32,188 nt of DNA from Planctomycetota bacterium (GCA_021414065.1 JAIOPE010000117.1:1-32188), one strand, 5' to 3'; shown: positions 1-8,968, numbered from the stretch's first letter. Notes: a model not told the origin generated them from the sequence alone. Numbers and translations: made by a program.

Positions 1-1688
1 GTCCACACTTCGTCGGTGTGGCCCGCAAGCACCGCGACCGACGCGCCGTCCACGGTCCAGATGCGGGCCGTGTGGTCGCGCGACGCAGTGACCACGTGCG
101 ACTCGTCGGCGGCGAACGCGATCCAGGTGACCCAACCGGTGTGACCGCGGAGCGCGGCCGTCTCCGTGCCGTCGGCTACGTAGATCCGCGCCGTGCGATC
201 CCACGACGCCGTGCCGATCCGCGCGCCCGACGGCGACCAGACCGCCCGCTTCACCGCGCTCTCGTGGCCGCGGAGGACCGCGACCTCGTGGCCCGACACG
301 TCCAGGATGCGTGCCGTGCCGTCGGCCGACGCCGCGAGCACGCGGTCGCCCCGCGGCGAGATCGCCACCGAGAGCGCGGCGTCGTCGCAGGTGAGCCTGG
401 CGCGTTCGTACGACGCCCCGACCGCTGTGCGGAGCGTCGCGATCGTCTCGGGCGATGGGTCCAGACGCGCCGCCTCACGCGCGAGAAGCAGTCCGAGCAT
501 CGGGTCCACGACCGACGCCACGCCGGACTCGCTCCGGAGGCCGGACACGCGGACGCGGCGGAGCGCCACCGACTTCGCGTTCGACTCGTCCCTCGCCACA
601 CCGGCGAGGTGCAGACTCGCCGCGAGTCCGGCCGACAGCGCCACCAACAGCGCCGCGAGCGACGCCGACAGTCCGGGATTGCGCTGTGCCCATCGCCGCA
701 GGCGGACGATGCGGCCGGCCGGGCGCGCGCGCACCGGCTCGTTGCGAAGCACGCGGCGCAGGTCGTCGGCGAAGTCGCGAGCGGTCCGATAACGGCGGTC
801 GGGGTCCTTCTCCATCGCCGTGGCCACCACGACGTCGAGGTCGCGCGGGATCTCGGCGTTCCGCGAACGGGCGTGCGGCGACTCCGTGCGCAGGATCTGG
901 TCGTAGAGGCCCGCGAGCGTCGGCGCCGCGTACGGCAGAGCCATGGTGAGCGCTTCGAACAGCGTCACGCCGAGCGAGTAGACGTCGGCCCGCCGATCCA
1001 CCGGCGCTCCGCTCGTCGCGATCAACTCCGGGGCCATGTACGCGGGGCTTCCGAGAGACGTCCCGGTCCGCGTCAGCCGTGCGCTCGAGCTGTCGTCGTG
1101 GGCGAGCCCGAAGTCGAGGATCACGGGGCTGCAGCCCGGGGTGAGCATGATGTTCGCCGGCTTCACGTCGCGGTGGACGAGCCCGGCTTCGTGCGCCACG
1201 TGCAGCGCCCGGGCCACCGACTCGATCATCGAGACGACCTGGAGCGCGTCGTCGACCGCCGACGGCGCGGGTGCCGGCACGGCCGAAGCATCGGCCGCTG
1301 CAATCGGGAGCGGCACCGGTCTGCACGATCGCGATGACGACGACGACGACGATGCGGAACCGCCGGTCGGCGAAGCCGCCTCGATCCGAGCCGCGAGCGT
1401 CTCGCCCTCGAGGTAGCGCATCGCGATGTACGGCGTGCGCCCCGCGATGTCGGCCTCGTAGACCGTGCAGATCCCCGGGTGGTCGAGACGCGACGCCGCC
1501 TGCGCCTCGCGCCGGAATCGCTCGACGGCCGCCTCGGACGGCGCGAAGTCGGCAGCGAGCACCTTCAGCGCCACGCGGCGGGCGATACGCGTGTCCTCGG
1601 CCAGGTAGACCTCGCCCTGCGCCCCGCCGCCGATCTGCCGCACGATCCGGTAGGGCCCGATCCTGCGTCCGTCGTCGCTCGGGCCCAT
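1..1688 (-). CDS. Ser/Thr protein kinase with C-terminal WD40 repeats (partial, 3' end outside window)
   Basis: This is a cytoplasmic Hanks-type Ser/Thr kinase with a predicted extracytoplasmic WD40 propeller; 562 codons are visible and the gene runs off the left edge. Visible motifs are a glycine loop GGGAQGEVY (21-29), catalytic Lys42 in VALKVL, HRDVKPAN (172-179, Asp174), DFG (192-194) and APE (219-221). A single membrane helix lies at about 339-362. From about residue 435 there are repeating units of the type GHxxxVxxxxxSPxGxRxxTASxDxTARIW, typical of WD40 blades. A serine/alanine/proline-rich insert of about 40 residues (106-146), including seven consecutive serines, sits between the hinge and the catalytic helix, where kinases usually have a short linker. 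The start is the ATG at 1686-1688, just ahead of the kinase fold. It is divergent from the AAA+ regulator. Kinase identity is firm; substrate and ligand are unknown. Confidence 0.93.
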   Translation of the reverse strand, partial: MGPSDDGRRIGPYRIVRQIGGGAQGEVYLAEDTRIARRVALKVLAADFAPSEAAVERFRREAQAASRLDHPGICTVYEADIAGRTPYIAMRYLEGETLAARIEAASPTGGSASSSSSSSRSCRPVPLPIAAADASAVPAPAPSAVDDALQVVSMIESVARALHVAHEAGLVHRDVKPANIMLTPGCSPVILDFGLAHDDSSSARLTRTGTSLGSPAYMAPELIATSGAPVDRRADVYSLGVTLFEALTMALPYAAPTLAGLYDQILRTESPHARSRNAEIPRDLDVVVATAMEKDPDRRYRTARDFADDLRRVLRNEPVRARPAGRIVRLRRWAQRNPGLSASLAALLVALSAGLAASLHLAGVARDESNAKSVALRRVRVSGLRSESGVASVVDPMLGLLLAREAARLDPSPETIATLRTAVGASYERARLTCDDAALSVAISPRGDRVLAASADGTARILDVSGHEVAVLRGHESAVKRAVWSPSGARIGTASWDRTARIYVADGTETAALRGHTGWVTWIAFAADESHVVTASRDHTARIWTVDGASVAVLAGHTDEVW

Positions 1689-1827
1689 GGGGCGATTGTG
1701 TTGCCGACGGCGCAGGAGCGCAAGACCCACCGCGCGGGCCGTCCGGTAGTATGCGCCGACCTGCGACCCGGCCATCCCGACGCAGACGCCGGCGGCGCCC
1801 GGCCGGGGCGCGACGAAGGGAGAGGTG

Positions 1828-3375
1828 ATGCACGCGGACAACAGTCCAGAGGTGACGCGACCGGAGAGCCCGGACCGCCTGCGGCGCGAGCGCGACTTCC
1901 TCGCGCGACTCCTCGCACTCGGGGCGCACGAAGACATCGACCCGATCCTTCGCGAGGGGCTCGCGCTGGTTGCAGAGCTGACCGGCGCCCGCCAGGGGTA
2001 CATCGAAGTGCGGAGCGAAGCGTCCACCGCGGACCCGCACGCTCCCCCGGCGTGGTGGGCGGCCACGGGCCTGCGCGACGACGCCGTCGAGCGCGTGCGC
2101 GCGGCGCTGTCGCGGGGGGTCGTGGCCGAGGCGATCGCCACAGGGAACACGGTGCGTTCGCCGTCGGCACGCGAGGACCCGCGGTTCACGGGCCGCGAGA
2201 GCGTGAAGGCCAACGAGATCGATGCGGTCCTCTGCGCTCCGCTCGGCACGACGTCACCGGTGGGCGTGCTGTACCTCCAGAGCCGCCGCACGCCGGGCCC
2301 GTTCACGGACGACGACGCGCGACTCGTCGAGACGTTCGCGTTGTTCCTCGCGCCGCGGATCGGCCAGATCCTCGCCCGCAGCGCGGAGACGTCGCGCGCC
2401 GACCCCACCGCCGCAGCGCGCGCCAAGCTCCGCCTCCCGGCGATCGTCGGGTCCAGTCTGGCGCTCGCCCGCGTCCTCGACGCGGTCGTCCTCGTCGCGC
2501 CGCTCGACCTCGACGTCCTCCTCACCGGCCCGACCGGCACCGGGAAGACGGCGCTGGCCCGGGCCATCGCGCTGAACAGTCCGCGCGCCGCGGGACCGTT
2601 CGTCGAAATCAACTGCGCCGCGCTCCCGGAGAACCTCGTCGAGAGTGAGTTGTTCGGGGCGCGCGTCGGCGCCCACTCCACGGCCAGTCGCGACACGCCC
2701 GGGAAGGTCGCCGCGGCCGACGGCGGGACGCTGTTCCTCGACGAGGTCGGCGAACTGCCCATCGCCGTGCAGGCGAAGCTCCTGCAACTCGTCACGGAGA
2801 AGCAGTACTACCCGCTGGGCTCGCCGCGGCCCGTGCGGGCCGACGTGCGCATCCTTGCGGCGACGAACGTCGAACTCGAGTCGGCCGTGGCCGCCGGGCG
2901 GTTCCGGGCGGACCTGTTCTGGCGGCTGAACGTCGTCCCCATCCGAGTCCCGGCGCTCGCCGCGCGCCGCGAGGACGTCCCCGCGCTCGTGCGGCACCTG
3001 ACCGACGAGGCCTGTCGCCGCCTCGCATTCCCGCCGCTCGTGGTCGCCCCGTCGGCGCTCCATGCGGCCGAGTCGGCCGACTGGCCGGGCAACGTGCGCC
3101 AACTCGCAAACACCGTCCAGCAAGCCGTCATGCGGTGCCGCGCTGCGGGCGACGACACGATCCGCCGCGCGCATCTGTTCCCCGAAGACGCCGCGGGCGC
3201 CCCCGCCACCGATCGCTCGTTCGACGCAGCAACGCGGAAGTTCCAGAAGCAGCACCTCCTCGAAGTGCTCGAAGCGACCTCATGGAACGTCGCCGAGGCC
3301 GCCCGCGTGCTCGATCTCACCCGGTCCCACGTCTACAACCTGCTCAATCTCCACGGGCTCCGACGCGAGCCGTGA
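1828..3375 (+). CDS. GAF-AAA+-Fis family transcriptional regulator with degenerate GAFTGA loop
   Basis: This 515-aa protein has the NtrC/bacterial-enhancer-binding architecture: an N-terminal GAF-type sensor region (about 30-185), a central AAA+ ATPase (about 205-440) and a C-terminal Fis-type helix-turn-helix (485-511, WNVAEAARVLDLTRSHVYNL). The AAA+ domain keeps Walker A GPTGTGKT (234-241), Walker B LFLDE (Asp305-Glu306), the arginine-finger segment RADLFWRL and WPGNVRQL. The loop that contacts sigma-54 in true activators, normally GAFTGA, reads GAHSTA (281-286). In known relatives such as TyrR, loss of this loop goes with action on sigma-70 promoters, so sigma-54 activation is doubtful. 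There is no receiver domain. The ATG at 1828 is preferred over the adjoining GTG at 1825 because GGGAG lies at good spacing. It is divergent from the kinase, which could modulate it (inference). Confidence 0.9.
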   Translation: MHADNSPEVTRPESPDRLRRERDFLARLLALGAHEDIDPILREGLALVAELTGARQGYIEVRSEASTADPHAPPAWWAATGLRDDAVERVRAALSRGVVAEAIATGNTVRSPSAREDPRFTGRESVKANEIDAVLCAPLGTTSPVGVLYLQSRRTPGPFTDDDARLVETFALFLAPRIGQILARSAETSRADPTAAARAKLRLPAIVGSSLALARVLDAVVLVAPLDLDVLLTGPTGTGKTALARAIALNSPRAAGPFVEINCAALPENLVESELFGARVGAHSTASRDTPGKVAAADGGTLFLDEVGELPIAVQAKLLQLVTEKQYYPLGSPRPVRADVRILAATNVELESAVAAGRFRADLFWRLNVVPIRVPALAARREDVPALVRHLTDEACRRLAFPPLVVAPSALHAAESADWPGNVRQLANTVQQAVMRCRAAGDDTIRRAHLFPEDAAGAPATDRSFDAATRKFQKQHLLEVLEATSWNVAEAARVLDLTRSHVYNLLNLHGLRREP

Positions 3376-3384
3376 CGCCTCGTT

Positions 3385-5127
3385 TCACGGGACGTACGGC
3401 GTGATCGGGCCCGCGCCCTTCTTCGTGACCGTGACCTGGTTCCCCGCTTTCACGAGGATGGTCTTCGATCCGCGGGCGGTCGGCTTCACCGCGACGGTTC
3501 CCTCCGTGACGCGGTAGGTCGTGTCGCCCGTCGCCGGGTCGATCGACGTCGTGAACGCCGTGCCGCGCACGCTGGCGGTCGCGGTGGGCGACCGGATCTT
3601 GAAGTCCGACCGCACGACGTCGTGCCGCGGAATGCGCGAGACGATGTCGCCGAACGTCGCGAGGATCTCGGCCTCGACACGGCCGCCCTTCTTGAAGAAC
3701 GCCGCGACCTTGATCTGCGTACCCGGCCCCATGTCGATGCCGGTGCCGTCGGGCATCTCAAGTTGCACGCTCGCATCCGGGTCGCACGCGATCTCGGCAC
3801 CCGGGGGAAGTTCCTGACCCGGAAGGAGCTTCGTCCAGTCTCCCGGGAGGATTCGGTACTCGACGCCGGTCCCGCCGCTGGTTGACGTGGACTTCACGAT
3901 CATCGTGTCGAAGATGCCGCCCGTCAGCGCGAGCGACTGCTTGGGGCTCTCGCGGATGTTGACCACCTCGAATCGCGCGGAACCGGTGAATGTCGCCGCG
4001 TTCTCACGCGGGATGAACTCGAACTCGACGAAGGCCGTGCCCCTCGGCGGGAGCGTGAGCGTGTATCCGCTGACCCGGTAGAACGGGGGCCGCGGCGTGG
4101 AGATCTCCACCGCCAACGTCTGGTCCGTCAGGTTCGTCACTGCGACCGACTTCTTGGCGCTGCCGCGGAGTCGCCCGAAGTCGAGCGTGGAGACGTCGAA
4201 CGCGAGTCGCGGCGTCGCGGGCACACCGCGCCCGGTCAGGTTCACGACCACGGTCGCGACTCCCTTGGGTCCGACGAGCCGGAACGTCTGCGTCGATGCC
4301 TTCTCGTCGTCGGGAGAGAACGTCACTTCGATGTCGGCGGACTCGTTCGGATCGAGGACGAGCGGGGACCTCGCGTTGTGAATGAACGGGGCCTTTGACT
4401 TCGGCAGCTTGATCGTCATCGGCGTTGCGTCGCCGTTGCGCACCGTCAGCGTGCGCTTCGCGGTGAACCCGAGTTCCACGTTGCCGAAGTCGAGCGCGTT
4501 GGAACTGACGTTGATCCCGGGAGTGCCGTCGGATGGCGTCGTGAGCAAAACCTCGACCGACCAAGGGAATGCACAGAGCAGCGGAACCGTAGGGTCGCTG
4601 CTTGCCTGCGCGACTGCCCGGACGCGGAAGGCGTAGGTACGACCGAGGTAGACCGCCGTCGGGTCGGGGGTCTCCGGAGCCACGGTGTTCGCGATCAGAT
4701 AGAGCCCACTGGCGGTCAGGCTCGCTGGCTGGAACGCAAAACGAGCCCAGTCCCCGCCCGCGGTGACATCGCGGAACTCGATCTCCATCTTGTTGACGCC
4801 TTGCACTCCGTCGTAGATCAGGTCCTTGTACTTCGTGTAGTCGAACGTCCAACTGAACGTGATCGCCGGCAGGCTCTCCGGCCCATACACATCGTTCCGA
4901 ACGCGGACGTACCCCGCGTGCCCGTCCACCGGTTCGGCGCCGGGCGCGGGAACGTCCAAGCGACAGTCCTCCGCACGCGCATCGCGCGCGCCCCAAGGAC
5001 CGGCGGGCCCGCGTCCGACGCCGCCCGAATCCGGCAGAATCGATGCGACGATCGCCACAGCGAACGCGATGAGCGCCGCGACGGCGCGGACACGGCCGCT
5101 TCCCTTGTTCCCCCGAGACTGGATCAT
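3385..5127 (-). CDS. Exported ASH/HYDIN-like and FecR-domain protein
   Basis: The 580-aa product has an N-terminal hydrophobic export signal (about 14-31, with later cleavage after DARA possible). A fibronectin-like region (about 60-185) follows. Two ASH/SPD-2/Hydin (choice-of-anchor D type) beta-sandwiches lie at about 189-300 and 306-400, recognised by paired LDFGxxxxGxxxxxxLTVRN and LxLxPxxxxxxxVxF patterns. A C-terminal FecR-like domain (about 410-570) carries RSPTATASVRGTAF and a following TEGTVAV strand. FecR domains here are not TonB anti-sigma partners; in planctomycetes and many Gram-negatives such exported FecR modules occur on surface proteins, so function is unknown. The start is supported by GAGGAGA seven bases upstream. 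It is last of three co-directional exported-protein genes and converges with the AAA+ regulator, 9 bp between stops. Confidence 0.85.
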   Translation of the reverse strand: MIQSRGNKGSGRVRAVAALIAFAVAIVASILPDSGGVGRGPAGPWGARDARAEDCRLDVPAPGAEPVDGHAGYVRVRNDVYGPESLPAITFSWTFDYTKYKDLIYDGVQGVNKMEIEFRDVTAGGDWARFAFQPASLTASGLYLIANTVAPETPDPTAVYLGRTYAFRVRAVAQASSDPTVPLLCAFPWSVEVLLTTPSDGTPGINVSSNALDFGNVELGFTAKRTLTVRNGDATPMTIKLPKSKAPFIHNARSPLVLDPNESADIEVTFSPDDEKASTQTFRLVGPKGVATVVVNLTGRGVPATPRLAFDVSTLDFGRLRGSAKKSVAVTNLTDQTLAVEISTPRPPFYRVSGYTLTLPPRGTAFVEFEFIPRENAATFTGSARFEVVNIRESPKQSLALTGGIFDTMIVKSTSTSGGTGVEYRILPGDWTKLLPGQELPPGAEIACDPDASVQLEMPDGTGIDMGPGTQIKVAAFFKKGGRVEAEILATFGDIVSRIPRHDVVRSDFKIRSPTATASVRGTAFTTSIDPATGDTTYRVTEGTVAVKPTARGSKTILVKAGNQVTVTKKGAGPITPYVP

Positions 5128-5197
5128 CGATGTCTCCTCACGCGAATGGTCCTGAGCACGCTGGAGCGCCGATCTGCGACGCGCGGGTCGCCCCCTG

Positions 5198-6934
5198 TCA
5201 TCGCACGCTGACCGCGAACGTCCGAGTCGCCGGAACGACGATCGCGGCCGGAAGTTGCGCAGTTCTTAGTGTCGGGTCAATGACGTCGAACACGTCGGCG
5301 TCGAGTTCGACGGTCCCGCCGACGGCGGACGTCACTTCGACTGTGATGAACAGCAGGTCGCGCTGCGTACCGCTGACTTCCGTCGGCCCGAGCGTCGGCA
5401 GCGACACGAGTGCGGCAAGTGCCGATTGCGACACGAGCTCGCCGCGGCCGGACTCCACGGAGACGATGTCCCCGCCGCGCGCCGCGAGTTGAAGCGCGAG
5501 CCGCCCGGACCCGATGCCGCACTCGCCGCCGTTCTCCAGCGCGAGGCTGAACACGACGGTGCCCTTGGGACCGACCTTCTTGGGTGAGGCGCCGCCCTTC
5601 ATGCAGATCTCGGCGAGCGCCCACGACGGCGGCACGTCGCCTGCGTCGAACGGCCCAACGGAGAGCACGCCCATCCGATCGGCAAGCGCGAGTTCCTGCG
5701 TGGACGACGGAGCCGCCCACGGCGCGATGACGGCCGCGGACATCTCGCGGTACGCCGCACCGCCCTGCGTCAGGAGCGTCAACCTCAGCAGGTACCGCGT
5801 GTCCGGCAGGAACAGGGGTTGCCCGGGGAGTTCCGTCGGCAACGCCTCGTCGTCGGTGAATCGGATGGAGCCCTCGAGGACGGGCGACGCGACGGACGTC
5901 GTGCCGATGAAGCGCCCGACCGGGTCCCCGTTCCCCGGATCGCGGAACACGTCGCCGACGACGCGACTCCCGCGACGACGGAGCTCCATGCGGTACTGGT
6001 TCTTGTCACCCGGGTCGCGGAATCGAACCATGCCGCTCCACAGGTCGAAAGAAGGTCTTCGGCACGCCTTCGGCGAGGGCGTCACGAGCGTGGCCGATGG
6101 CGAGGCGTCGCTCGCGACGGCACCGAGCAGGGCTCGCACCCGGTACGACACCGTAGAGAGCGGGAACGCCTTCTTGTCGGTGAACACGGTGACGTCCGGA
6201 CCCACGACGGCATACCGCAGGAAGAGGCCATCACTCGGCGCCGCGACGGTCGCCGCCTTCCCACCGGCCCGCGTGTCCCCGACAGTGATGATGCGTTCGA
6301 TCTCGAAGCCTGTCTCATTCGACGAATTGTCCTGCCACCGGATCTGCGCCCGGTTCGGCGAGTGCGGGTAGATCGCGGTCGTCAGGATTCGCGGCGCTGC
6401 AGGCGGCGGTGGGCCGGCCGCCACGATCGGGATCTGGAACTCGTTGGACGACGTCGGCTGGAAGTTCGTGTCGTAGGTGACGTAGTAGGTGGTCACCAGT
6501 CGGATGCGTAGCACACCCGGGCTCGCGAAGAACCCGACGTGCGTCGGGTTGTCGTTCCGCAGGTTGATCTCCCGCTCGACCGGATAGGTCCCGGGAGTGG
6601 CCTGATACACCGCACGGCTGACGACGAGCAGCACGTCGTTCACGTAGACGAGCACCTCATTCACCTGCACACGCGGAGTGTCAACGACCTCCGTGCTGCG
6701 GATCTTGAACACCAGATACGGACTGTGCGGGGTGAGCCGAAGCGAGTCCGTCGTGAGCTCGACCGGATCGACGGACGTGATTGTCGCAGCGACCGGATCG
6801 GCCGCCCAGGCGGTTCGCGGCGCGACCGGCGCCACGCCCGGCACGAGCAACGCCGCGATCATCATCGCGATGGCGACGATCCACGCCGGGAGACGAGCGC
6901 GTCCGCTTCGGGGACCTGTCCGGATTGACTTCAT
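5198..6934 (-). CDS. Exported fibronectin type III-like protein of unknown function
   Basis: The 578-aa product starts MKSIRTGPRSGRARLP followed by a strong hydrophobic signal segment and an alanine-rich cleavage site (about AWAA). The in-frame GTG/ATG codons further upstream would add residues before the signal, and the ATG chosen has GAGGAGG at ideal spacing. A fibronectin type III-like unit (about 190-290) is marked by APRILTT, AQIRWQDNSSNETGFEIER and YRVRAL. The rest is beta-rich and not recognised; a central part (about 300-400) rich in RFRDPGD-type turns may be another sandwich. Two cysteines near the C-terminal third (EICMKGG and ECGIGSG) could pair. It lies 51 bp downstream of the FG-GAP gene and 70 bp upstream of the FecR gene on the same strand, so all three are probably cotranscribed. 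No enzymatic motif is visible. Confidence 0.8.
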   Translation of the reverse strand: MKSIRTGPRSGRARLPAWIVAIAMMIAALLVPGVAPVAPRTAWAADPVAATITSVDPVELTTDSLRLTPHSPYLVFKIRSTEVVDTPRVQVNEVLVYVNDVLLVVSRAVYQATPGTYPVEREINLRNDNPTHVGFFASPGVLRIRLVTTYYVTYDTNFQPTSSNEFQIPIVAAGPPPPAAPRILTTAIYPHSPNRAQIRWQDNSSNETGFEIERIITVGDTRAGGKAATVAAPSDGLFLRYAVVGPDVTVFTDKKAFPLSTVSYRVRALLGAVASDASPSATLVTPSPKACRRPSFDLWSGMVRFRDPGDKNQYRMELRRRGSRVVGDVFRDPGNGDPVGRFIGTTSVASPVLEGSIRFTDDEALPTELPGQPLFLPDTRYLLRLTLLTQGGAAYREMSAAVIAPWAAPSSTQELALADRMGVLSVGPFDAGDVPPSWALAEICMKGGASPKKVGPKGTVVFSLALENGGECGIGSGRLALQLAARGGDIVSVESGRGELVSQSALAALVSLPTLGPTEVSGTQRDLLFITVEVTSAVGGTVELDADVFDVIDPTLRTAQLPAAIVVPATRTFAVSVR

Positions 6935-6985
6935 CGACGCCTCCTCACTCGATCGCTCGCGGCACCCGACCGTCATTTCGCCGTC

Positions 6986-8968
6986 TCAGTACGTCAGTTT
7001 GGAGCCTGCGCGCACCATGCGGATTCCGCACGAGGTCGCGACGCCGCCGCGCGTGACCGTCACCGTCACGTCGTTCCCGCCGTCCGCGAATGCGCCGAGG
7101 TCGAGCCCCGATCCGGCGATGGTGATCGTGCGCTTCGCGTAGTCCACGGTCGCCTTCGTGATACCGGGCGCCTTCGCCGTGAAACCCCACGTGTTGCCCT
7201 TGCGAGTCAACGCCACCCCGTGGAATTGCGACGACTCGTACGTGACGCCGAACCCGATCGAGAAGTCCTCGCCTGCGGCAGGCACGACGCCGTCGCCGAC
7301 GAACCCGAGCGTCAGCTTGAACGAGTCCATGCCGCCGCCCTTGATGACGGCGCTCGCCGACTGGGTCCACAGCGCGGGCGCTGCGACGCCGCCCGTCCGC
7401 AGCGTTCCGCCCGTCAGCACCGCCGAGCCGGACGCGTCATGGACGGCGTTCGCAAAACGGAGCGCGAGTGGCCCGGCGAGATTCACCTTTCCCGATGGAT
7501 CTCCGACCACCTTCGCGCTGAACAGGGCGAGCGACGACCCGGACTTCGACGGTGTGAGAACGAGCGAGATCCCGCCCGCGCTGTACGTCAGCGTCTTTCC
7601 CCTCGGAACGAAGGCCGGAATGTCGAGGTGGAACCCGCCGACGTCGAATGTCGCAGCGCCCGCGAAGTTCGGCGCGCCCGCGCCGGTGTCGAGCGTCCCG
7701 GATGCGACGAGCGTGGACTTCTCCGGTCGCGCCGCGTTGACCTTCAGCTTGACCGCATCGGGCACGCAGGACCCAGTCGCAGCGGGCGCGCCGCCGGAGA
7801 ACCCCGTGAATACGTAGGCGGCGCCACGAGACGCGTTGTGGAACGGCGCGCCCGCGATGGCCGTGCCGTCTGCGAGCGCCACCGCCGCGCCGAAGTTCTC
7901 GAAAGCCGCTCCGTCGGCGGCGGCGAGTTTTGCCGTCTCACTCCACGTGGTTCCCGACCTCGTGAACAGGTACGCCGAGCCCTGCTCGGAGTTCTCGTAA
8001 CTCGCGCCCACGAGCACCGCATTGCCTTCGATCGCGACTGACGCCCCGAGGTAGTCGCCCTCCTCCGCATCGGCGGCGGCGAGTTCCGCCTGCTGCGTCC
8101 ACGTCGTGCCTGAACGAGTGAAGACGAATGCCGCGCCCGCACCCAGCGTTCTGCCACGCGCCCCCACGACCGCGGTGTCACCTGCGAGATCGACCGAGTA
8201 GCCGAGGTTGTCGTTCGGCACCGGTGCGGTCGCCGTCAGCTTCGCCTGCTGCGTCCAGGTCGCGCCGGTCCTCGTGAATACGTAGGCCGCTCCCTGGTAG
8301 TTGTCCTTGTACCGCGCGCCGATGAGCGCCGTGTCGCCCTCGACTGCCACCGCGTATCCGAAATAGGAGTTGTCCACCGGATCGCCGGGAGTGAGCCGGG
8401 CCTCGAGCGCCCACGCAGCCCCTGTCCGCTTGAACACGTAGGCGACGCCGCGATAGTACGAGTCGTTCCCGTACCCACCGATCACCGCGGTGTTTCCCGA
8501 GATCGCAACCGAGTATCCGAAGTACCCGTAGTCGATCCCGTCGAACGCCGTGAGGATGGCCTGCTGCGTCCACGTCGTGCCCGTCCTGGTGAAGACGTAC
8601 GCCGCGCCGCGTCCCGTGTTCTTGCCCCAGGCGCCGAGCACCGCGGTGTCGCCGTCGATCGCGACCGCATCGCCGAAGTCATCGCGGTCGGCCGCGTCCG
8701 ACGCCGTGAGTTTCGCTTCCTGCATCCAGTCGGTCCCGGTCCGCCGGTACACGTATGCCGCGCCCTGCGATGCGTTCTTGCCGTACGCACCGACGAGCGC
8801 GGTGTCGCCGGACGCAGCGACGCCACTCCCGAGGTCGTCGTTGACCGCCGCATCCGACGCCGTCAGCTTTGCCTGCTGCACCGGGTCCGCTCCGAGCACC
8901 ACGCCCGTCGCCAGCGCGACGAACGCCGCGCCGCCGAGAATCCGCCGCTTCCAAGAGTCGTAGCCCAT
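6986..8968 (-). CDS. Exported FG-GAP-like beta-propeller repeat protein
   Basis: The 660-aa product begins MGYDSWKRRILGGAAF with a signal peptide ending about VLGA. Longer in-frame starts up to 9268 add a basic, non-conserved N-terminus and lack a signal there, so the ATG at 8966-8968 is chosen (GAGGTG upstream). Residues about 31-385 hold seven tandem units of about 51 aa of the form KLTASDAAxxDxFGxxVAIxGDTAVxGAxGxxxxxGAAYVFTRTGTTWTQQ, an FG-GAP-like blade likely to close as a seven-bladed propeller. Residues about 390-660 contain at least two beta-rich units (around GFHLDIPAFVPRGKTLTYS and QFHGVALTRKGNTWGFTA) that look like copies of one another, with a KATVDYAKRTITIAGSGLDL strand pair. Propellers of this type usually bind ligands or partners outside the cell. 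It is first in a three-gene exported cluster. Confidence 0.85.
   Translation of the reverse strand: MGYDSWKRRILGGAAFVALATGVVLGADPVQQAKLTASDAAVNDDLGSGVAASGDTALVGAYGKNASQGAAYVYRRTGTDWMQEAKLTASDAADRDDFGDAVAIDGDTAVLGAWGKNTGRGAAYVFTRTGTTWTQQAILTAFDGIDYGYFGYSVAISGNTAVIGGYGNDSYYRGVAYVFKRTGAAWALEARLTPGDPVDNSYFGYAVAVEGDTALIGARYKDNYQGAAYVFTRTGATWTQQAKLTATAPVPNDNLGYSVDLAGDTAVVGARGRTLGAGAAFVFTRSGTTWTQQAELAAADAEEGDYLGASVAIEGNAVLVGASYENSEQGSAYLFTRSGTTWSETAKLAAADGAAFENFGAAVALADGTAIAGAPFHNASRGAAYVFTGFSGGAPAATGSCVPDAVKLKVNAARPEKSTLVASGTLDTGAGAPNFAGAATFDVGGFHLDIPAFVPRGKTLTYSAGGISLVLTPSKSGSSLALFSAKVVGDPSGKVNLAGPLALRFANAVHDASGSAVLTGGTLRTGGVAAPALWTQSASAVIKGGGMDSFKLTLGFVGDGVVPAAGEDFSIGFGVTYESSQFHGVALTRKGNTWGFTAKAPGITKATVDYAKRTITIAGSGLDLGAFADGGNDVTVTVTRGGVATSCGIRMVRAGSKLTY
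7813..8878 (-). repeat. Seven tandem ~153-bp coding repeats (FG-GAP-like blades)
   Basis: Seven consecutive units of about 51 codons encode the propeller of the exported FG-GAP protein. The clearest anchors are the recurring GAAYVFTRTGTTWTQQ and GDTAVxGA segments. The copies have diverged at both DNA and protein level, so they look like old internal duplications rather than a recent expansion. Edges are approximate. Confidence 0.85.

Noticed and set aside
18..1337. Long plus-strand open frame opposite the kinase (439 codons)
   Set aside because: Its translation is Arg/Asp-rich low-complexity sequence. The complementary strand in another frame encodes a full kinase with all motifs, so this is a shadow of high-GC coding.
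1747..1752. TAGTAT as a -10 element for the AAA+ regulator
   Set aside because: No acceptable -35 hexamer at 16-18 bp; a single hexamer is not enough evidence.
475..2040. Minus-strand open frame of 521 codons through the kinase start and into the regulator
   Set aside because: It is out of frame with the kinase motifs, spans the divergent intergenic region and has no recognisable protein sequence.
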